Shown here: positions 23,635 to 35,921 of the stretch, in pieces
How the letters are laid out: every line of letters begins with the position of its first letter
Position numbering within the stretch: the first letter of the stretch is position 1
Assembly (NCBI GenBank): GCA_017483465.1
Contig: JAFUWN010000005.1
Span: forward strand, 62,001 to 126,000
Length of the DNA: 64,000 nt
Origin: Oscillospiraceae bacterium
Lineage (GTDB): Bacteria > Bacillota > Clostridia > Oscillospirales > Ruminococcaceae
Reading direction: 5' to 3'
Notes under the pieces: model-generated
Told to the model about the DNA's origin: nothing
The model's input: the letters and a program-made list of their open reading frames with translations, nothing else
The model's database searches: none
Translations under genes and position numbers: made by a program

Positions 23635-24738
23635 ATGAAATTTACTTGTAATAAAAATGATCTGTGCAATGCAATTGCACATGTTCTGAAAGCTGTCTCT
23701 GCAAAATCTCCGATTCTGGTTATGGAGGGTATCTGTATTCAGATGCAGGAAACACAGATTATTCTGACAGGTTATAATTTAGAAATCGGCATCCGGACTT
23801 CTGTGAAAGCAGAGTGTGATGCAGAATTTACTTTCGTGCTCAATGCCAGACTGTTCAGCGAAATGGCAAGACGTATGTCAGGAGAAGAAATTACTCTTGA
23901 AATTGATGATATGCTCAATGCTTCTCTGATCAGTGAAAATACAAGATATCAGCTTTCTGCTATGAGTGCAGAAGAATTTCCGGAACTTCCTGTTGTGGAG
24001 AGTGCGGCAAAAACTGCTGTTTCTCAGCAGGTACTGCGTTCTATGATTCAGGAATCCAGTTTTGCGGCTTCTGTGAAAGAAGATAAGCCCATTCTGACCG
24101 GTGAATTATTTGAATCCAGCCAGGGTGTGTTCTATATCGTTGCTATGGACAGATACCGGCTTGCTCTCCGGCAGGAGAATCTTCAGGATATGCAGGATTT
24201 TCATTTTGTTGTGCCGAAAAAGGCTCTGAGCGAATTAATCAGCATGATGAAAGACGATGCCGAACAGCCCTGTGAATTCTATACCAACGGAAAGCATATT
24301 GTCTTTTCTGTGAACGGCTTTGAGTTATTCGCAAGACTGCTCGAAGGGCAGTTCCATAATTTCCGGACGAGTATTCCGGCTGAAAGCAAGACCACTGTCA
24401 CGCTCTACAAGAAAGATATTATGGCCTGTGCAGAACGCTGCTCGCTTCTGATCAATGATAAGAACAAAGCTCCGATGCGGTGCGTGTTTGCGGACGGTTA
24501 TCTGGAAATTTCCTGCAAAACCGGTATTGGTGCGATCAATGACCGGATTCCGGCAGATATTACCGGAGACAGCCTGACAATCGGATTCAGCAATAAATAT
24601 CTTTCTGAGGCTCTGCGTTCCTGTCAGTGTGATAAGATCAGATTCCAGATGAGCGGCAGCAATAAAGTCATTAAAATCACTCCCGTTGAGGATGAAAGCT
24701 TTATTTATCTGATCATGCCGATTCAGCTGAAAGAATAA
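23635..24738 (+). CDS. dnaN: DNA polymerase III sliding clamp (beta subunit)
   Basis: This 367-residue protein has the three-domain clamp fold. It starts MKFTCNKNDLCNAIAHVLKA and ends in EDESFIYLIMPIQLKE, equivalent to the usual VxxMPMRL C-terminus. Segments such as LSAMSAEEFPELP and MDRYRLALRQ are typical. It encircles DNA and tethers the polymerase. The ATG follows AAAAGGGG with a long, 12-base spacer. It lies directly beyond the unwinding element, as in Bacillus. Confidence 0.96.
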   Translation: MKFTCNKNDLCNAIAHVLKAVSAKSPILVMEGICIQMQETQIILTGYNLEIGIRTSVKAECDAEFTFVLNARLFSEMARRMSGEEITLEIDDMLNASLISENTRYQLSAMSAEEFPELPVVESAAKTAVSQQVLRSMIQESSFAASVKEDKPILTGELFESSQGVFYIVAMDRYRLALRQENLQDMQDFHFVVPKKALSELISMMKDDAEQPCEFYTNGKHIVFSVNGFELFARLLEGQFHNFRTSIPAESKTTVTLYKKDIMACAERCSLLINDKNKAPMRCVFADGYLEISCKTGIGAINDRIPADITGDSLTIGFSNKYLSEALRSCQCDKIRFQMSGSNKVIKITPVEDESFIYLIMPIQLKE

Positions 24739-24739
24739 T

Positions 24740-24864
24740 TTCTAATTTTAAACAGCTGTGAAAAACTGTGTTGAAAAATCAAAATCCGATCAGGAGTGAA
24801 AATGCAATATTAAACAGCTGTGAAAAACTTTGTGGAAAATTCATGCAAGAAAGGAGTTTCCGTT
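24740..24864. promoter_or_regulatory. Box-like repeats between dnaN and rlbA
   Basis: Two copies of AAACAGCTGTGAAAAACT (near 24750 and 24811), one followed by TGTTGAAAA and the other by TGTGGAAAA, flank a GGAGTGAAAATGCAATATTAA stretch similar to the mini-ORF in the 155-bp repeats. These look like extra DnaA-box-like sites in a gene junction. Confidence 0.5.
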
Positions 24865-25098
24865 ATGGTTCAGAAACCTGAAACCGAAACTGTCAGAATC
24901 CGGACGGAATTTATTAAACTGGATTCTCTGCTTAAATTTGCCGGCCTTTGTGATACCGGCGGTTTCGCAAAAGAACTTGTTCAGCAGGGAGCTGTCAAAG
25001 TCAACGGCGAAGTCTGCACAATGAGAGGAAAAAAAATCCGTCCCGGTGATACGGTTTCTATTGATAAATATACCGTTCATGTAGAAGCTGAATCTTAA
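24865..25098 (+). CDS. rlbA: S4-domain RNA-binding protein RlbA/YaaA
   Basis: This 77-residue protein consists of a single S4 domain: [20 protein letters not shown], then [22 protein letters not shown]. It occupies the conserved slot between dnaN and recF and is thought to act in ribosome-linked RNA binding. The ATG at 24865 has AAAGGAG eight bases upstream; the upstream in-frame ATG would read through box-like DNA. Six bases separate it from recF. Confidence 0.93.
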   Translation: MVQKPETETVRIRTEFIKLDSLLKFAGLCDTGGFAKELVQQGAVKVNGEVCTMRGKKIRPGDTVSIDKYTVHVEAES

Positions 25099-25104
25099 AA
25101 ATCT

Positions 25105-26226
25105 ATGCATATTACAGAATTCTCTGCCGATGGGTTCCGGAATCTGAAACAGGTCTCCTTTCAACCGGACGAAAAATTAAATCTTATTATCGGCGATAAT
25201 GCACAGGGAAAAACAAATCTGCTCGATGCTGTCTGGCTTATGACCGGATGCAAAAATTTCCATGGCATCAAAGAAAGACATTATCTCGGGTTCGATGCCC
25301 CTTTCTTTCAGTGCAGAATGCAGTTCTTCGACGGCAGAAGAAACCAGGAAATCCGCTATTCTCTCGAACGGGGACAGCAGAAAAAAAAACAGATTTCCCT
25401 GAACGGCGTAAAAAACCAGAAAGTCAATGCTCTGTTTGAAAACTTCCATTGTGTTGCATTCTCTCCGGCGGACCTGGAACTGATTGCGGGGCTTCCCGAT
25501 AAACGCCGTTCTTTTCTGGATTTATGTGCCTGTCAGCTCTCTCCAAACAGAGTACCGCACGTCAGCCGTGCCGCTCTGTTGCTTTCCGAACGCAATGCCA
25601 GCATTCAGAAAGCTCTGAAACACAGAATCCAGAAACAGGATGTCCTGCTCTGGGATGCACAGCTTGCACAGGAGGGTGCATATCTTACTCTGATGCGTTC
25701 AGAATATATTCAGAACCTTGCACCCCTCTGCGAGCGTCTGTACGGCATTATAACGGCCGGCAAAGAAACCCTGCATATTTCCTATAAGAACTCGCTGGGG
25801 CTATCAGAAGGCCTCTCAGTGCCCTCTATCGAGGTGCTGACAGAGCAGTATCAAAAAATGCTTGCTGCTCACCTCGAAGATGACCTCCGGATGGGCTATA
25901 CACAGAAGGGGATTCAGCGTGATGATCTGCTGCTTACCATCAACGGGAAATCTGTTCAGAAGTTCGGCTCGCAGGGGCAGAAAAAATCAGCCGCTCTTGT
26001 GCTCAAGCTTGCACAGGCTCATTTGTATAATCAAAAATTAAAGCGTTCTCCTGTTGTTCTTCTGGATGATGTCATGGGCGAACTGGATGAACGCCGTCAG
26101 AAATTTCTTTATGATACCGTTTCCGATATGCAGGTTTTTATCACCCTCTGTCATGCCTCTTCTCTCAGGCTGGAACAGACCGGAAAAATCTTTCAAATGC
26201 AGAACGGAAATTTAATTGCTATATAA
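25105..26226 (+). CDS. recF: DNA replication and repair protein RecF
   Basis: This 373-residue SMC-like ATPase has the Walker A motif LIIGDNAQGKTNLLDAVWL (residues about 27-45), the signature FGSQGQKKSAALVLKLAQ and the Walker B/D-loop VVLLDDVMGELDERR. It binds gapped DNA and loads RecA with RecO/RecR. It starts at the ATG six bases after rlbA; no strong ribosome-binding site is present (AAAAATCT only), so translation probably depends on coupling with rlbA. Confidence 0.95.
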   Translation: MHITEFSADGFRNLKQVSFQPDEKLNLIIGDNAQGKTNLLDAVWLMTGCKNFHGIKERHYLGFDAPFFQCRMQFFDGRRNQEIRYSLERGQQKKKQISLNGVKNQKVNALFENFHCVAFSPADLELIAGLPDKRRSFLDLCACQLSPNRVPHVSRAALLLSERNASIQKALKHRIQKQDVLLWDAQLAQEGAYLTLMRSEYIQNLAPLCERLYGIITAGKETLHISYKNSLGLSEGLSVPSIEVLTEQYQKMLAAHLEDDLRMGYTQKGIQRDDLLLTINGKSVQKFGSQGQKKSAALVLKLAQAHLYNQKLKRSPVVLLDDVMGELDERRQKFLYDTVSDMQVFITLCHASSLRLEQTGKIFQMQNGNLIAI

Positions 26227-28365
<2,139 letters not shown>

Positions 28366-28441
28366 ATCAAGTTTTCAACTTTTCATTCCACAATTGTTGA
28401 AATCTTAAATTTCTAAATTTTTTATTCAGGAGGGATCAATT
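28366..28441. promoter_or_regulatory. Short gap with box-like motifs before the dockerin gene
   Basis: 76 bases containing TTTTCAACT and TTGTTGAAA, then the AGGAGGGATC ribosome-binding site of the dockerin gene. No terminator after gyrB was seen, so cotranscription is possible. Confidence 0.4.
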
Positions 28442-29740
28442 ATGAAAAAATATCGTAAGTCTGCTGTACTCGCTTCCGTTCTGCTCGGCTTGTCCCTGAT
28501 GCAGTACGTTCCGGTTTCCGCTTCCGCTAACCCTACAGGCGATCTCAATGCTGACGGCGTGTTCAGTGTCGCTGATGTCGTTCTCCTCCAGAAATGGCTT
28601 CTCGCTGTTCCTGATGCCCATCTCGCCGACTGGAAAGCCGCTGATTTTAATCAGGATAATATACTCAATATTTTTGATCTCTGCTGTATGAAACGCCTGC
28701 TGATCGAACAGGATGCCCCTAAATTAAACGATGAGGAGAATCAAGGCAAGTTCTATCAGAAAATTGCCCTCCTCGATCAGCAGGTCGGTATCAATGCTTT
28801 TGAAGGCATCCTCCCTGAAGGCTGGTCTGTTCAGATGCAAAGTGACTGGTCTCTGGTCAATGATTATCCCGCTCAGGAAAGTGTTGTCTTTGTCAGCCCT
28901 GATCAGAAAGCTGCTGTGCAGATTCTCTCTCCGCAGAGATATTTGTCAAATCCTCAGTACGGCAATACTGTTTCTGTCCAGAATTTTATGACATATCTGA
29001 ATTATATGAACGCTCAGGAATATCTTGATTACTGCGTTCAGGCTAACTACAGCGATGCCGAATTCGTTCAGGATATCGAAATTGATGAGGCTTTCCAGAA
29101 TAGTATTCAGAATCTGGCTCTTATGCAGGCGAATAATATGCTTTCTTATATTCAGCAAAGCGATATGAACTGGCAGGTCGCCGGCTATGAAGGCACTGTC
29201 GCCCGCCGTCAGTATAAAAGCAGTCAAAGCTATCTCGAATACTGCTGTGCTGTTCCGGCTTATGAATTTATCATGTATGGTCTCGGTGTGAATCCTTCGG
29301 ATAATATTCAATGGGAAACCCTCAACTCCATCGCTTATGAAGCTGTCGATCAGGAATCTTTCCAGAAATATTATGAAGATTATGAAATGATCGTCTCTAA
29401 CGGCTATTTTACTGCTTCGTTCTATTCCGCTGTCAATTATGTCATCAGTGTCATTGTACAGGCAAAAGCCAATGCTCTTGTTTCTGAATCTACCGGCCTG
29501 AATGCTTCCGGTACTTATGATTCCAGTACTCCGGTTTCAAGTTCCGATATGGAAACACAGGACAGAGTTTTCCAGGCCTGGGATGACTATATCAAGGACG
29601 AAGACAGATATACTACTGCTGACGGTAATTCGCTCACGACTTCCATGTATAATCAGACTGTTGCTCAGGACGGCGATACATTCTTCGTCGGCAATCTTAC
29701 TGACGTTCCGTCCGGTTATACGGTTCTCACGAAACAGTAA
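28442..29740 (+). CDS. Secreted protein with N-terminal dockerin type I domain
   Basis: This 432-residue protein has a signal peptide (MKKYRKSAVLASVLLGLSLM, cut probably near VSASA). Directly after it come two F-hand calcium motifs: DLNADGVFSVADVVLLQKWL and DFNQDNILNIFDLCCMKRLL. Together they make a dockerin, which binds cohesin modules of cellulosome- or amylosome-type complexes. The remaining roughly 340 residues match no family known to me and show no glycosidase signature; they are rich in Gln, Tyr and Asn. It lies between gyrB and gyrA, followed 12 bases later by the YcxB-like gene. Its job may be cell-surface attachment rather than catalysis, which is an inference. Confidence 0.85.
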   Translation: MKKYRKSAVLASVLLGLSLMQYVPVSASANPTGDLNADGVFSVADVVLLQKWLLAVPDAHLADWKAADFNQDNILNIFDLCCMKRLLIEQDAPKLNDEENQGKFYQKIALLDQQVGINAFEGILPEGWSVQMQSDWSLVNDYPAQESVVFVSPDQKAAVQILSPQRYLSNPQYGNTVSVQNFMTYLNYMNAQEYLDYCVQANYSDAEFVQDIEIDEAFQNSIQNLALMQANNMLSYIQQSDMNWQVAGYEGTVARRQYKSSQSYLEYCCAVPAYEFIMYGLGVNPSDNIQWETLNSIAYEAVDQESFQKYYEDYEMIVSNGYFTASFYSAVNYVISVIVQAKANALVSESTGLNASGTYDSSTPVSSSDMETQDRVFQAWDDYIKDEDRYTTADGNSLTTSMYNQTVAQDGDTFFVGNLTDVPSGYTVLTKQ

Positions 29741-29752
29741 GGAGGTAAATCT

Positions 29753-30352
29753 GTGGACGATTCCGGACTTCTGCTCGAAAAATGTTATCAGATTCCTTTT
29801 GTGCTCTTCAAAAAATCTTTTACGGCTTTCCAGAAAAAATTTGTCTATCCCAAAACTTATCTGATCATGGCTCTGCTCGCTGTCGTGATCGGCATTTATG
29901 CTTATTTCATTATCAACGGCGATGCTTCTCAGAAACCTGTGTATTGTACCGTCATTCTGGTATGCTGTGTTCTGATCGGCTTCCAATGGTATAACCCTAA
30001 AAAAATCAGAAGAAATCTTCTGCTTGCCGTCAGAGAAATCGAACAGGATCAGTACAGAATCCGTATCTATCCTGAATATCTCGAAATCGGTACTATTCTC
30101 CCTCCGGAAGATTCTGCTTCTGATTCCGAAACAGATGATCTGTTCGACGATACCCCGGAAGAAAATTTCTCCGGTACCAGAATTTATTATAATAAAAATC
30201 TCCATGTGATAGAATATCAGGATTTCTTTATGCTCTATCAGACAAAAACTATGTTTTATGTTCTGCCGAAATCTGATTTCTCAGAAGAAGAACTCGAAAT
30301 TCTCCGTGTTCATTTCTCCCAGAAACTCGACCAAACTTTTCAGCAGAATTAA
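29753..30352 (+). CDS. Membrane protein with YcxB-like C-terminal domain
   Basis: This 199-residue protein starts with GTG at 29753, six bases after GGAGGT. Two hydrophobic helices lie at about residues 38-55 and 62-80 (YLIMALLAVVIGIYAYFI and TVILVCCVLIGFQW). A cytoplasmic part follows, ending in VIEYQDFFMLYQTKTMFYVL and PKSDFSEEELEILR, the pattern of the YcxB-like domain. The function of YcxB proteins is unknown. It is cotranscribed with the dockerin gene upstream and probably with gyrA. Confidence 0.65.
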   Translation: MDDSGLLLEKCYQIPFVLFKKSFTAFQKKFVYPKTYLIMALLAVVIGIYAYFIINGDASQKPVYCTVILVCCVLIGFQWYNPKKIRRNLLLAVREIEQDQYRIRIYPEYLEIGTILPPEDSASDSETDDLFDDTPEENFSGTRIYYNKNLHVIEYQDFFMLYQTKTMFYVLPKSDFSEEELEILRVHFSQKLDQTFQQN

Positions 30353-30389
30353 TTATATTTTAAAAATTTGAATTTGAGGTGATTTCATT

Positions 30390-33020
30390 TTGAATACAGA
30401 ACCAAATCAGAATCAGGATGTTCAGAATCAGTCACAACAGAAAGTCATTCCTGTTGATGTCGCTGATGAAATGCATGATTCTTTCCTCGCTTATGCGATG
30501 TCCGTTATTATCTCCCGTGCTCTTCCGGATGTCCGTGACGGTCTCAAACCCGTTCACAGAAGAATTATCTATACACTCCATGAAAACGGCCTGACACCTG
30601 ATCAGCCTTACAGAAAATGTGCCGATACGGTCGGTTCTGTTCTCGGCCGCTATCATCCGCATGGTGATGCTTCTGTCTATGATGCTCTTGTCAGACTCGC
30701 TCAGGATTTCTCTCTTCGTTATCCCCTCGTAGACGGTCACGGAAACTTCGGTTCCGTTGACGGCGATCCGCCCGCTGCTTATCGTTATACAGAAGCCAAA
30801 ATGTCAAAACTCTCTGTGGAAATGGTCACTGACATCAATAAAAATACGGTCGATTTCGGTACCAACTATGATGACAGACTCAAAGAACCTGTTGTTCTGC
30901 CGTCCCGTTTCCCGAACGTTCTTGTTAACGGTTCTGTCGGCATTGCTGTCGGTATGGCAACCAATATTCCGACACATAACCTCGGAGAAGTCATTGACGG
31001 TCTGAATCTCCTGATTAAAGACCCTGACTGCACTCTTGACGATCTTATGGAATGCATCAAAGGCCCTGACTTCCCGACAGGCGGTATTATCATGGGAAAA
31101 GCCGGCATCCGGGCTGCTTATGCAACCGGTAAAGGCAAACTGATCGTCAGAGCCAAAACTTCTTATGAAGAAATTAAGGGCAGACAGCATATTATTGTCC
31201 ATGAAATCCCCTATATGGTCAATAAAGCCCGCCTTGTCGAGCATATTGCCGAATTAATCAAAGACAAGCGCGTTGACGGGGCTACTTTCGTCCGTGACGA
31301 ATCCGGCAGAGACGGCATGAGAATTGTAATCGGCCTCCGCAAAGATGCTGTTGCAGATGTCGTACTCAATAAATTATTCTCTTATACTTCCCTTCAGGAT
31401 ACCTGCGGTGTGAATATGCTTGTTCTTTCCAAGGGCGTTCCGAAAGTTCTCTCGCTGAAACAAATTCTCGAACAGTATCTTGAATTCCAGGTCGAAGTCA
31501 TCACAAGACGTGTGCAGTTTGATCTTGATAAAGCTCTCAAGCGTGCCCATCTCTTACAGGGCTTTATGCTTGCGGCCGATTATATTGACGAAGTCATTGC
31601 TATCCTCAGAGGCTCGGCAAGTATCGCCGAAGGCAAGGAAAAATTAATCAACCGCTTCAAAGATATTGATATGCTCGAATTATTATCCAGAGCACAGTAT
31701 GATCTTTCCGGTCTGCATCTTCCTCATACGATCGGCCTTTCCGAAGAACAGGCCGATGCCATCGTACAAATGCGGCTGGGTGCTCTCACCGGTCTTGAAC
31801 GGCAGAAAATTACTGACGAATTATTTGCTCTCTGCGAAAAAATCTCTGACTATGAAGAAACACTCGCTGATAAACAGAAAGTCTATCAGATCATTTCTTC
31901 TGAACTGGAAGAAATCCGCAAAAAATTCAGCGACGACAGAAGAACCGAAATTACTGCTATCAGCGGTGAAGTGGATATTGAATCTCTCATCCAGGTGGAA
32001 GACTGCGTTGTTACCTATACCAATAACGGCTATATCAAACGCATGGCTCTGGATGCCTATAAAACTCAGAAACGAGGCGGCCGGGGCGTTCAGGGCATGA
32101 AACAGCGGGAAGAAGATTTCGTTTCTGAAATGTTCATCTGCTCTTCGCATGACAATATCTTATTCATCACCAACAAAGGCTATATGCATAAGCTCAAATG
32201 CTATGAAATTCCTGACGGCTCCAAAGCTTCCAGAGGGTTCCATTTTGCAAATCTTCTCCAGCTTCAGGACGGTGAACGCATTTCTGCTATGCTCCGCACC
32301 AAAGATTTTGATGATGATAAATTTGTTATCATGGTCACAAAATTCGGCCGTATCAAACGCACCGCTCTCAGTGCTTTTAAAAATATCCATAAAAAAGGCC
32401 TGAAAGCTACTATCCTCGATGAAGGTGACGAAATCGCCGGCGTTCGTATGACGGACGGTTCCAATCAGCTCATTATTGCAACTAAAAACGGTCAGGCTCT
32501 CCGACTCGAAGAAAACAGAATCCGTTCTCAGGGACGTGCCGCTCACGGCGTGAAAGCAATCACCCTCCGCAATGGCGATGAAGTCGTTTCTATGGCAAGA
32601 GTGCGTGACGGTGCAAGTGTTCTCACTGTTTCCGAACAGGGCTACGGAAAACGTACTCCGCTGGAAGAATACAGAATTCAAGCCAGAGGCGGCAAGGGTA
32701 TCAGAAATTATCCCGTTCGTGAAACCGGTAACCCTGTCTGCGGTATCAAAGTCGTTGATGAAGATGATGATATTATCCTGATCTCTACAGAAGGCATTAT
32801 CATCCGTGTGCCGGCTTCTCAAATCCGCATGTGCGGCAGAGTCTCCAAGGGTGTCAAAATCATGAAAGTTTCTGACGGCAATGCTGTTGTTGCGTTCACC
32901 CGTGCCGAACATGAAGCCTCTGAAGAGCCCGATGCTGATGACGATCCCGATTCTCCGGATAAATCTTCCGAAAAATCTGAGGAATTCAGCTCGGACAGCA
33001 ATGAGGAAGTTACTATATGA
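30390..33020 (+). CDS. gyrA: DNA gyrase subunit A
   Basis: This 876-residue protein has the winged-helix core with the catalytic tyrosine in [16 protein letters not shown] (Tyr133) and six beta-pinwheel blades, including the GyrA-box in [14 protein letters not shown]. The acidic C-terminal tail (Glu/Asp/Ser) is longer than in Bacillus. The start is TTG at 30390, eight bases after GAGGTG; no ATG is in frame nearby. In the quinolone region the sequence is [10 protein letters not shown]: the position matching E. coli Ser83 is Ala94. It ends in a four-base overlap with the phosphoesterase gene. Confidence 0.97.
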   Translation: MNTEPNQNQDVQNQSQQKVIPVDVADEMHDSFLAYAMSVIISRALPDVRDGLKPVHRRIIYTLHENGLTPDQPYRKCADTVGSVLGRYHPHGDASVYDALVRLAQDFSLRYPLVDGHGNFGSVDGDPPAAYRYTEAKMSKLSVEMVTDINKNTVDFGTNYDDRLKEPVVLPSRFPNVLVNGSVGIAVGMATNIPTHNLGEVIDGLNLLIKDPDCTLDDLMECIKGPDFPTGGIIMGKAGIRAAYATGKGKLIVRAKTSYEEIKGRQHIIVHEIPYMVNKARLVEHIAELIKDKRVDGATFVRDESGRDGMRIVIGLRKDAVADVVLNKLFSYTSLQDTCGVNMLVLSKGVPKVLSLKQILEQYLEFQVEVITRRVQFDLDKALKRAHLLQGFMLAADYIDEVIAILRGSASIAEGKEKLINRFKDIDMLELLSRAQYDLSGLHLPHTIGLSEEQADAIVQMRLGALTGLERQKITDELFALCEKISDYEETLADKQKVYQIISSELEEIRKKFSDDRRTEITAISGEVDIESLIQVEDCVVTYTNNGYIKRMALDAYKTQKRGGRGVQGMKQREEDFVSEMFICSSHDNILFITNKGYMHKLKCYEIPDGSKASRGFHFANLLQLQDGERISAMLRTKDFDDDKFVIMVTKFGRIKRTALSAFKNIHKKGLKATILDEGDEIAGVRMTDGSNQLIIATKNGQALRLEENRIRSQGRAAHGVKAITLRNGDEVVSMARVRDGASVLTVSEQGYGKRTPLEEYRIQARGGKGIRNYPVRETGNPVCGIKVVDEDDDIILISTEGIIIRVPASQIRMCGRVSKGVKIMKVSDGNAVVAFTRAEHEASEEPDADDDPDSPDKSSEKSEEFSSDSNEEVTI

Positions 33021-33811
33021 CTGACAGACAAGAATGTATTATTCTGGACGGTGTGAAAACACCGTTCAGAATTCTGCATATCTCAGACATTCATTTCAGC
33101 ATTCATACTTCTCATGAAAAAAATCAGCAGATTATTGCAGAAATCCTCCGGAAAGCAGATTTCTATTCTCCTGCTTCCCGGCATAACAGCATGATTGCCG
33201 TTACCGGTGATCTTGTCTCCAGAAAAATCAATGCTTACAGCATTCCCGATGCTCTTGATCTTTTATGCAGACTGAAACGCATTGCTCCGGTTGCCTATTC
33301 TCTCGGCAATCATGAAAAAGATCTCCCGGAAACAGTTCTTTCTGATCTGCTTACCGACTGCCGCAAAGCCGGAATTTTGGTTCTGGATAATTCTTCCGTT
33401 ATGCTGCATGATATTCTCTTTACCGGTCTGACACTTCCGCAGTCTGTCTATAAAAATCAGAACGGCAGCTATTCCGGTCTGGAAGAAATTACGGCTTCTA
33501 TGCTTTCAGACTGTGTTCAGGCCTGTATCTCTCATCCCTGTGTTCTGCTTGCCCACTCTCCTATGGGATTCCATGCCTATGCTGAATGGGGGGCTGATCT
33601 GGTGCTTTCCGGCCATGTTCACGGCGGTATCGTCAGACTGCCGGCTGTCGGCGGCATTCTCTCGCCGGAACGCTGTTTCTTTCCTGAATATACTAAGGGC
33701 ATTTATCATCATCATTCCTGCTATATGAACGTTTCCGCAGGTATCGGAAAATTCAGACTCAATAACCCTGCTGAGTTCGTCTGCATTGATCTGCTGCCGC
33801 CCGAATCCTGA
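33017..33811 (+). CDS. Calcineurin-like metallophosphoesterase (YkuE/YaeI type)
   Basis: This 264-residue protein has all five metal-site motifs: [33 protein letters not shown] and LSGHVHGG. YkuE-type relatives are membrane-associated, and some cleave UDP-diacylglucosamine or other phosphoesters; this one has no obvious signal peptide or TM segment. The substrate is not predictable. Its ATG overlaps the gyrA stop (ATGA), so it is translationally coupled to gyrA. Confidence 0.87.
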   Translation: MTDRQECIILDGVKTPFRILHISDIHFSIHTSHEKNQQIIAEILRKADFYSPASRHNSMIAVTGDLVSRKINAYSIPDALDLLCRLKRIAPVAYSLGNHEKDLPETVLSDLLTDCRKAGILVLDNSSVMLHDILFTGLTLPQSVYKNQNGSYSGLEEITASMLSDCVQACISHPCVLLAHSPMGFHAYAEWGADLVLSGHVHGGIVRLPAVGGILSPERCFFPEYTKGIYHHHSCYMNVSAGIGKFRLNNPAEFVCIDLLPPES

Positions 33812-33885
33812 TTTTCAACATATCTTTTCACAACTGTGGAAAACACAGTTCGGAACGCAAACCAGAAAGGAGGCTTTTTCTTCTC

Positions 33886-35223
33886 ATGAATTTTATTATC
33901 CCTGATGCTGTCCGGGATATGTGCCGGATGCTCTGTGATCATGGCTTTCAGGCTTATATTGTCGGCGGCTGTGTCCGTGATGCCGTTCTCGGCCTTACCC
34001 CTCATGACTATGATATTTCTACCAATGCCAGACCTGAAGAAATTATTTCGCTCTTCGGAACAGAAAACTGCTCTGCATACGGGCGGGCTTTCGGTACTGT
34101 CGGCGTGAAATATTCCGGCGGCTTCGCTGAAATTACTACTTTCAGAACCGAAACAGATTATACTGATTATCGCCATCCTGCTACTGTCCTCTTCGCTGAT
34201 TCTATCTTCGATGATCTCGCAAGACGTGACTTCACCTGCAATGCTATGGCCTGGGATTTCCAGAATCAACAGCTTGTTGACCCTTTCCATGGCATGAGCG
34301 ATTTGCAAAATAAAATCCTCCGCTGTGTCGGTGTGCCCTCTGCCTGTTTCCGTGAAGATGCTCTCAGAATTCTCCGTGGCCTTCGGTTCTGTGCAAGATT
34401 CGGCTTTCAGCCTGACCCGCTTACTGAAGCTGCTATGAAAGCCGCTGCTTTTCAGTTAAAACATATCTCTGCTGAAAGAATCTATTCAGAATTACGGTCT
34501 ATGCTTATGGGCGATTATATTACTGATATTCTTATTGCATATCCTGAAATCCTTGCTGTCAGAATCCCTGAAATCCTCCCTTGTATCGCTTTTACTCAGC
34601 ATACACACTGGCATGATTTTACTGTATGGGAACATATTGCACGTACTGTCGGAAATTCTCCTAAAAATCTGATACTCAGACTTACTATGCTCTTTCATGA
34701 TATTGCTAAGCCGCAATGCTATACTCATGACGAAAAAGGCGGACACTTCAAAAACCATGCTCAGAAAAGTTCCGTATTTGCTGATAAAATCCTGCTCCGG
34801 CTCAAGGCTGATAACTACACACGGAAACTTGTCTGCAAATTAATCTATTATCACAGAAAAACTCCTAAAACTCTGCCTGCTGTCAAAAAAATGCTCTCTG
34901 ACTTGTCTTATCAGGAATTTGAATTGTTCCTCCAAGTCCTCGATGCCGACAGAATTTCTAAACTAAAAGGTCAGCCCGAAAGCCGCTCCAGAATCGACAA
35001 GGCAGAATATTTCTTTCAGCTCTGCAAGGAAAATCACCTCTGCTGCCGTGTCAAGGATTTACAGATTTCCGGCAGTGATCTGCTTTCTCTCGGCTTTCAG
35101 GGCAGAGAAATAGGCAATATGCTCAACTATTTGCTTCAAGCTGTCATAGAAGAAAAAATTCCAAATCAGAAAGAGGATTTGTTGTTTTTGGTAAAATCTG
35201 TGCAAAAGGGGAAAATACTATGA
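33886..35223 (+). CDS. cca: CCA-adding enzyme / tRNA nucleotidyltransferase with HD domain
   Basis: This 445-residue class II nucleotidyltransferase has YIVGGCVRDAVLGLTPHDYD (the GG-x-VRD and DxD catalytic motifs) and FHGMSDLQNKILRCVG, and RILRGLRFCARFGF in the neck. A C-terminal HD domain contains LRLTMLFHDIAKP and CKLIYYHRKTP. It adds or repairs the 3' CCA end of tRNAs, and the HD part may give phosphohydrolase activity. The ATG follows AAAGGAGG by about ten bases. It overlaps the response regulator gene by four bases. Confidence 0.92.
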   Translation: MNFIIPDAVRDMCRMLCDHGFQAYIVGGCVRDAVLGLTPHDYDISTNARPEEIISLFGTENCSAYGRAFGTVGVKYSGGFAEITTFRTETDYTDYRHPATVLFADSIFDDLARRDFTCNAMAWDFQNQQLVDPFHGMSDLQNKILRCVGVPSACFREDALRILRGLRFCARFGFQPDPLTEAAMKAAAFQLKHISAERIYSELRSMLMGDYITDILIAYPEILAVRIPEILPCIAFTQHTHWHDFTVWEHIARTVGNSPKNLILRLTMLFHDIAKPQCYTHDEKGGHFKNHAQKSSVFADKILLRLKADNYTRKLVCKLIYYHRKTPKTLPAVKKMLSDLSYQEFELFLQVLDADRISKLKGQPESRSRIDKAEYFFQLCKENHLCCRVKDLQISGSDLLSLGFQGREIGNMLNYLLQAVIEEKIPNQKEDLLFLVKSVQKGKIL

Positions 35224-35921
35224 TTTATTTCGTCGAAGATGATAACAGTATCCGTGAACTGGTCACCTATACCCTCAGCAGTGCCGGTATGCCTGCCGAA
35301 GGCTTTGAAAAACCTTCCCTCTTTTGGTCTGCCCTCGAAAAACAGCTCCCTGAACTGATTCTGCTTGATATTATGCTCCCCGAAGAAGACGGCCTCTCTA
35401 TCCTCCGCAAACTCCGCACACGGGCTGATACCAATTCTATTCCGGTTATGATGCTGACAGCCAAATCCAGCGAATATGAAAAAGTCATCGGCCTTGATGC
35501 CGGTGCAGATGACTATCTCCCTAAACCTTTCGGCATGATGGAACTGATCGCCCGTGTCCGTGCACTTCTGCGCAGAACACAGAAATCTGCTGAATCTGAA
35601 ATTCAGTCCTATCAGCTCGGCTCTCTCTATGTCAGCCCTGAAAAACATATCGTTCAGGTCAACGGCAATGAAATTCTCCTGACGTTCAAAGAATTTGAAA
35701 TGCTCTGTCTTCTGCTCAAAAACAAAGACATTGTTCTGACACGGGAACAGTTCCTCAACAGCGTCTGGGGCTATAGTTTCGACGGCGAAAACCGCACCGT
35801 TGATGTACATATCCGCACTCTGCGGCAGAAACTGGGAACTGCCGGAAACTATATCAAAACTATCCGGGGAATCGGCTATAAAATTGAAGAATCTTCGGGA
35901 GATGCCGGCAATGCGGAATGA
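35220..35921 (+). CDS. PhoB/OmpR-family response regulator
   Basis: This 233-residue regulator has a receiver domain with the acidic pocket (YFVEDD), the phosphoacceptor Asp in LILLDIMLPEEDGL (near residue 50), a conserved Thr in MMLTAK and Lys in YLPKPFG. A winged-helix DNA-binding domain ends SFDGENRTVDVHIRTLRQKL and TIRGIGYKIEE. It pairs with the histidine kinase that starts inside its 3' end. The regulon cannot be told from sequence; the family resembles PhoP/WalR. Confidence 0.92.
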   Translation: MIYFVEDDNSIRELVTYTLSSAGMPAEGFEKPSLFWSALEKQLPELILLDIMLPEEDGLSILRKLRTRADTNSIPVMMLTAKSSEYEKVIGLDAGADDYLPKPFGMMELIARVRALLRRTQKSAESEIQSYQLGSLYVSPEKHIVQVNGNEILLTFKEFEMLCLLLKNKDIVLTREQFLNSVWGYSFDGENRTVDVHIRTLRQKLGTAGNYIKTIRGIGYKIEESSGDAGNAE

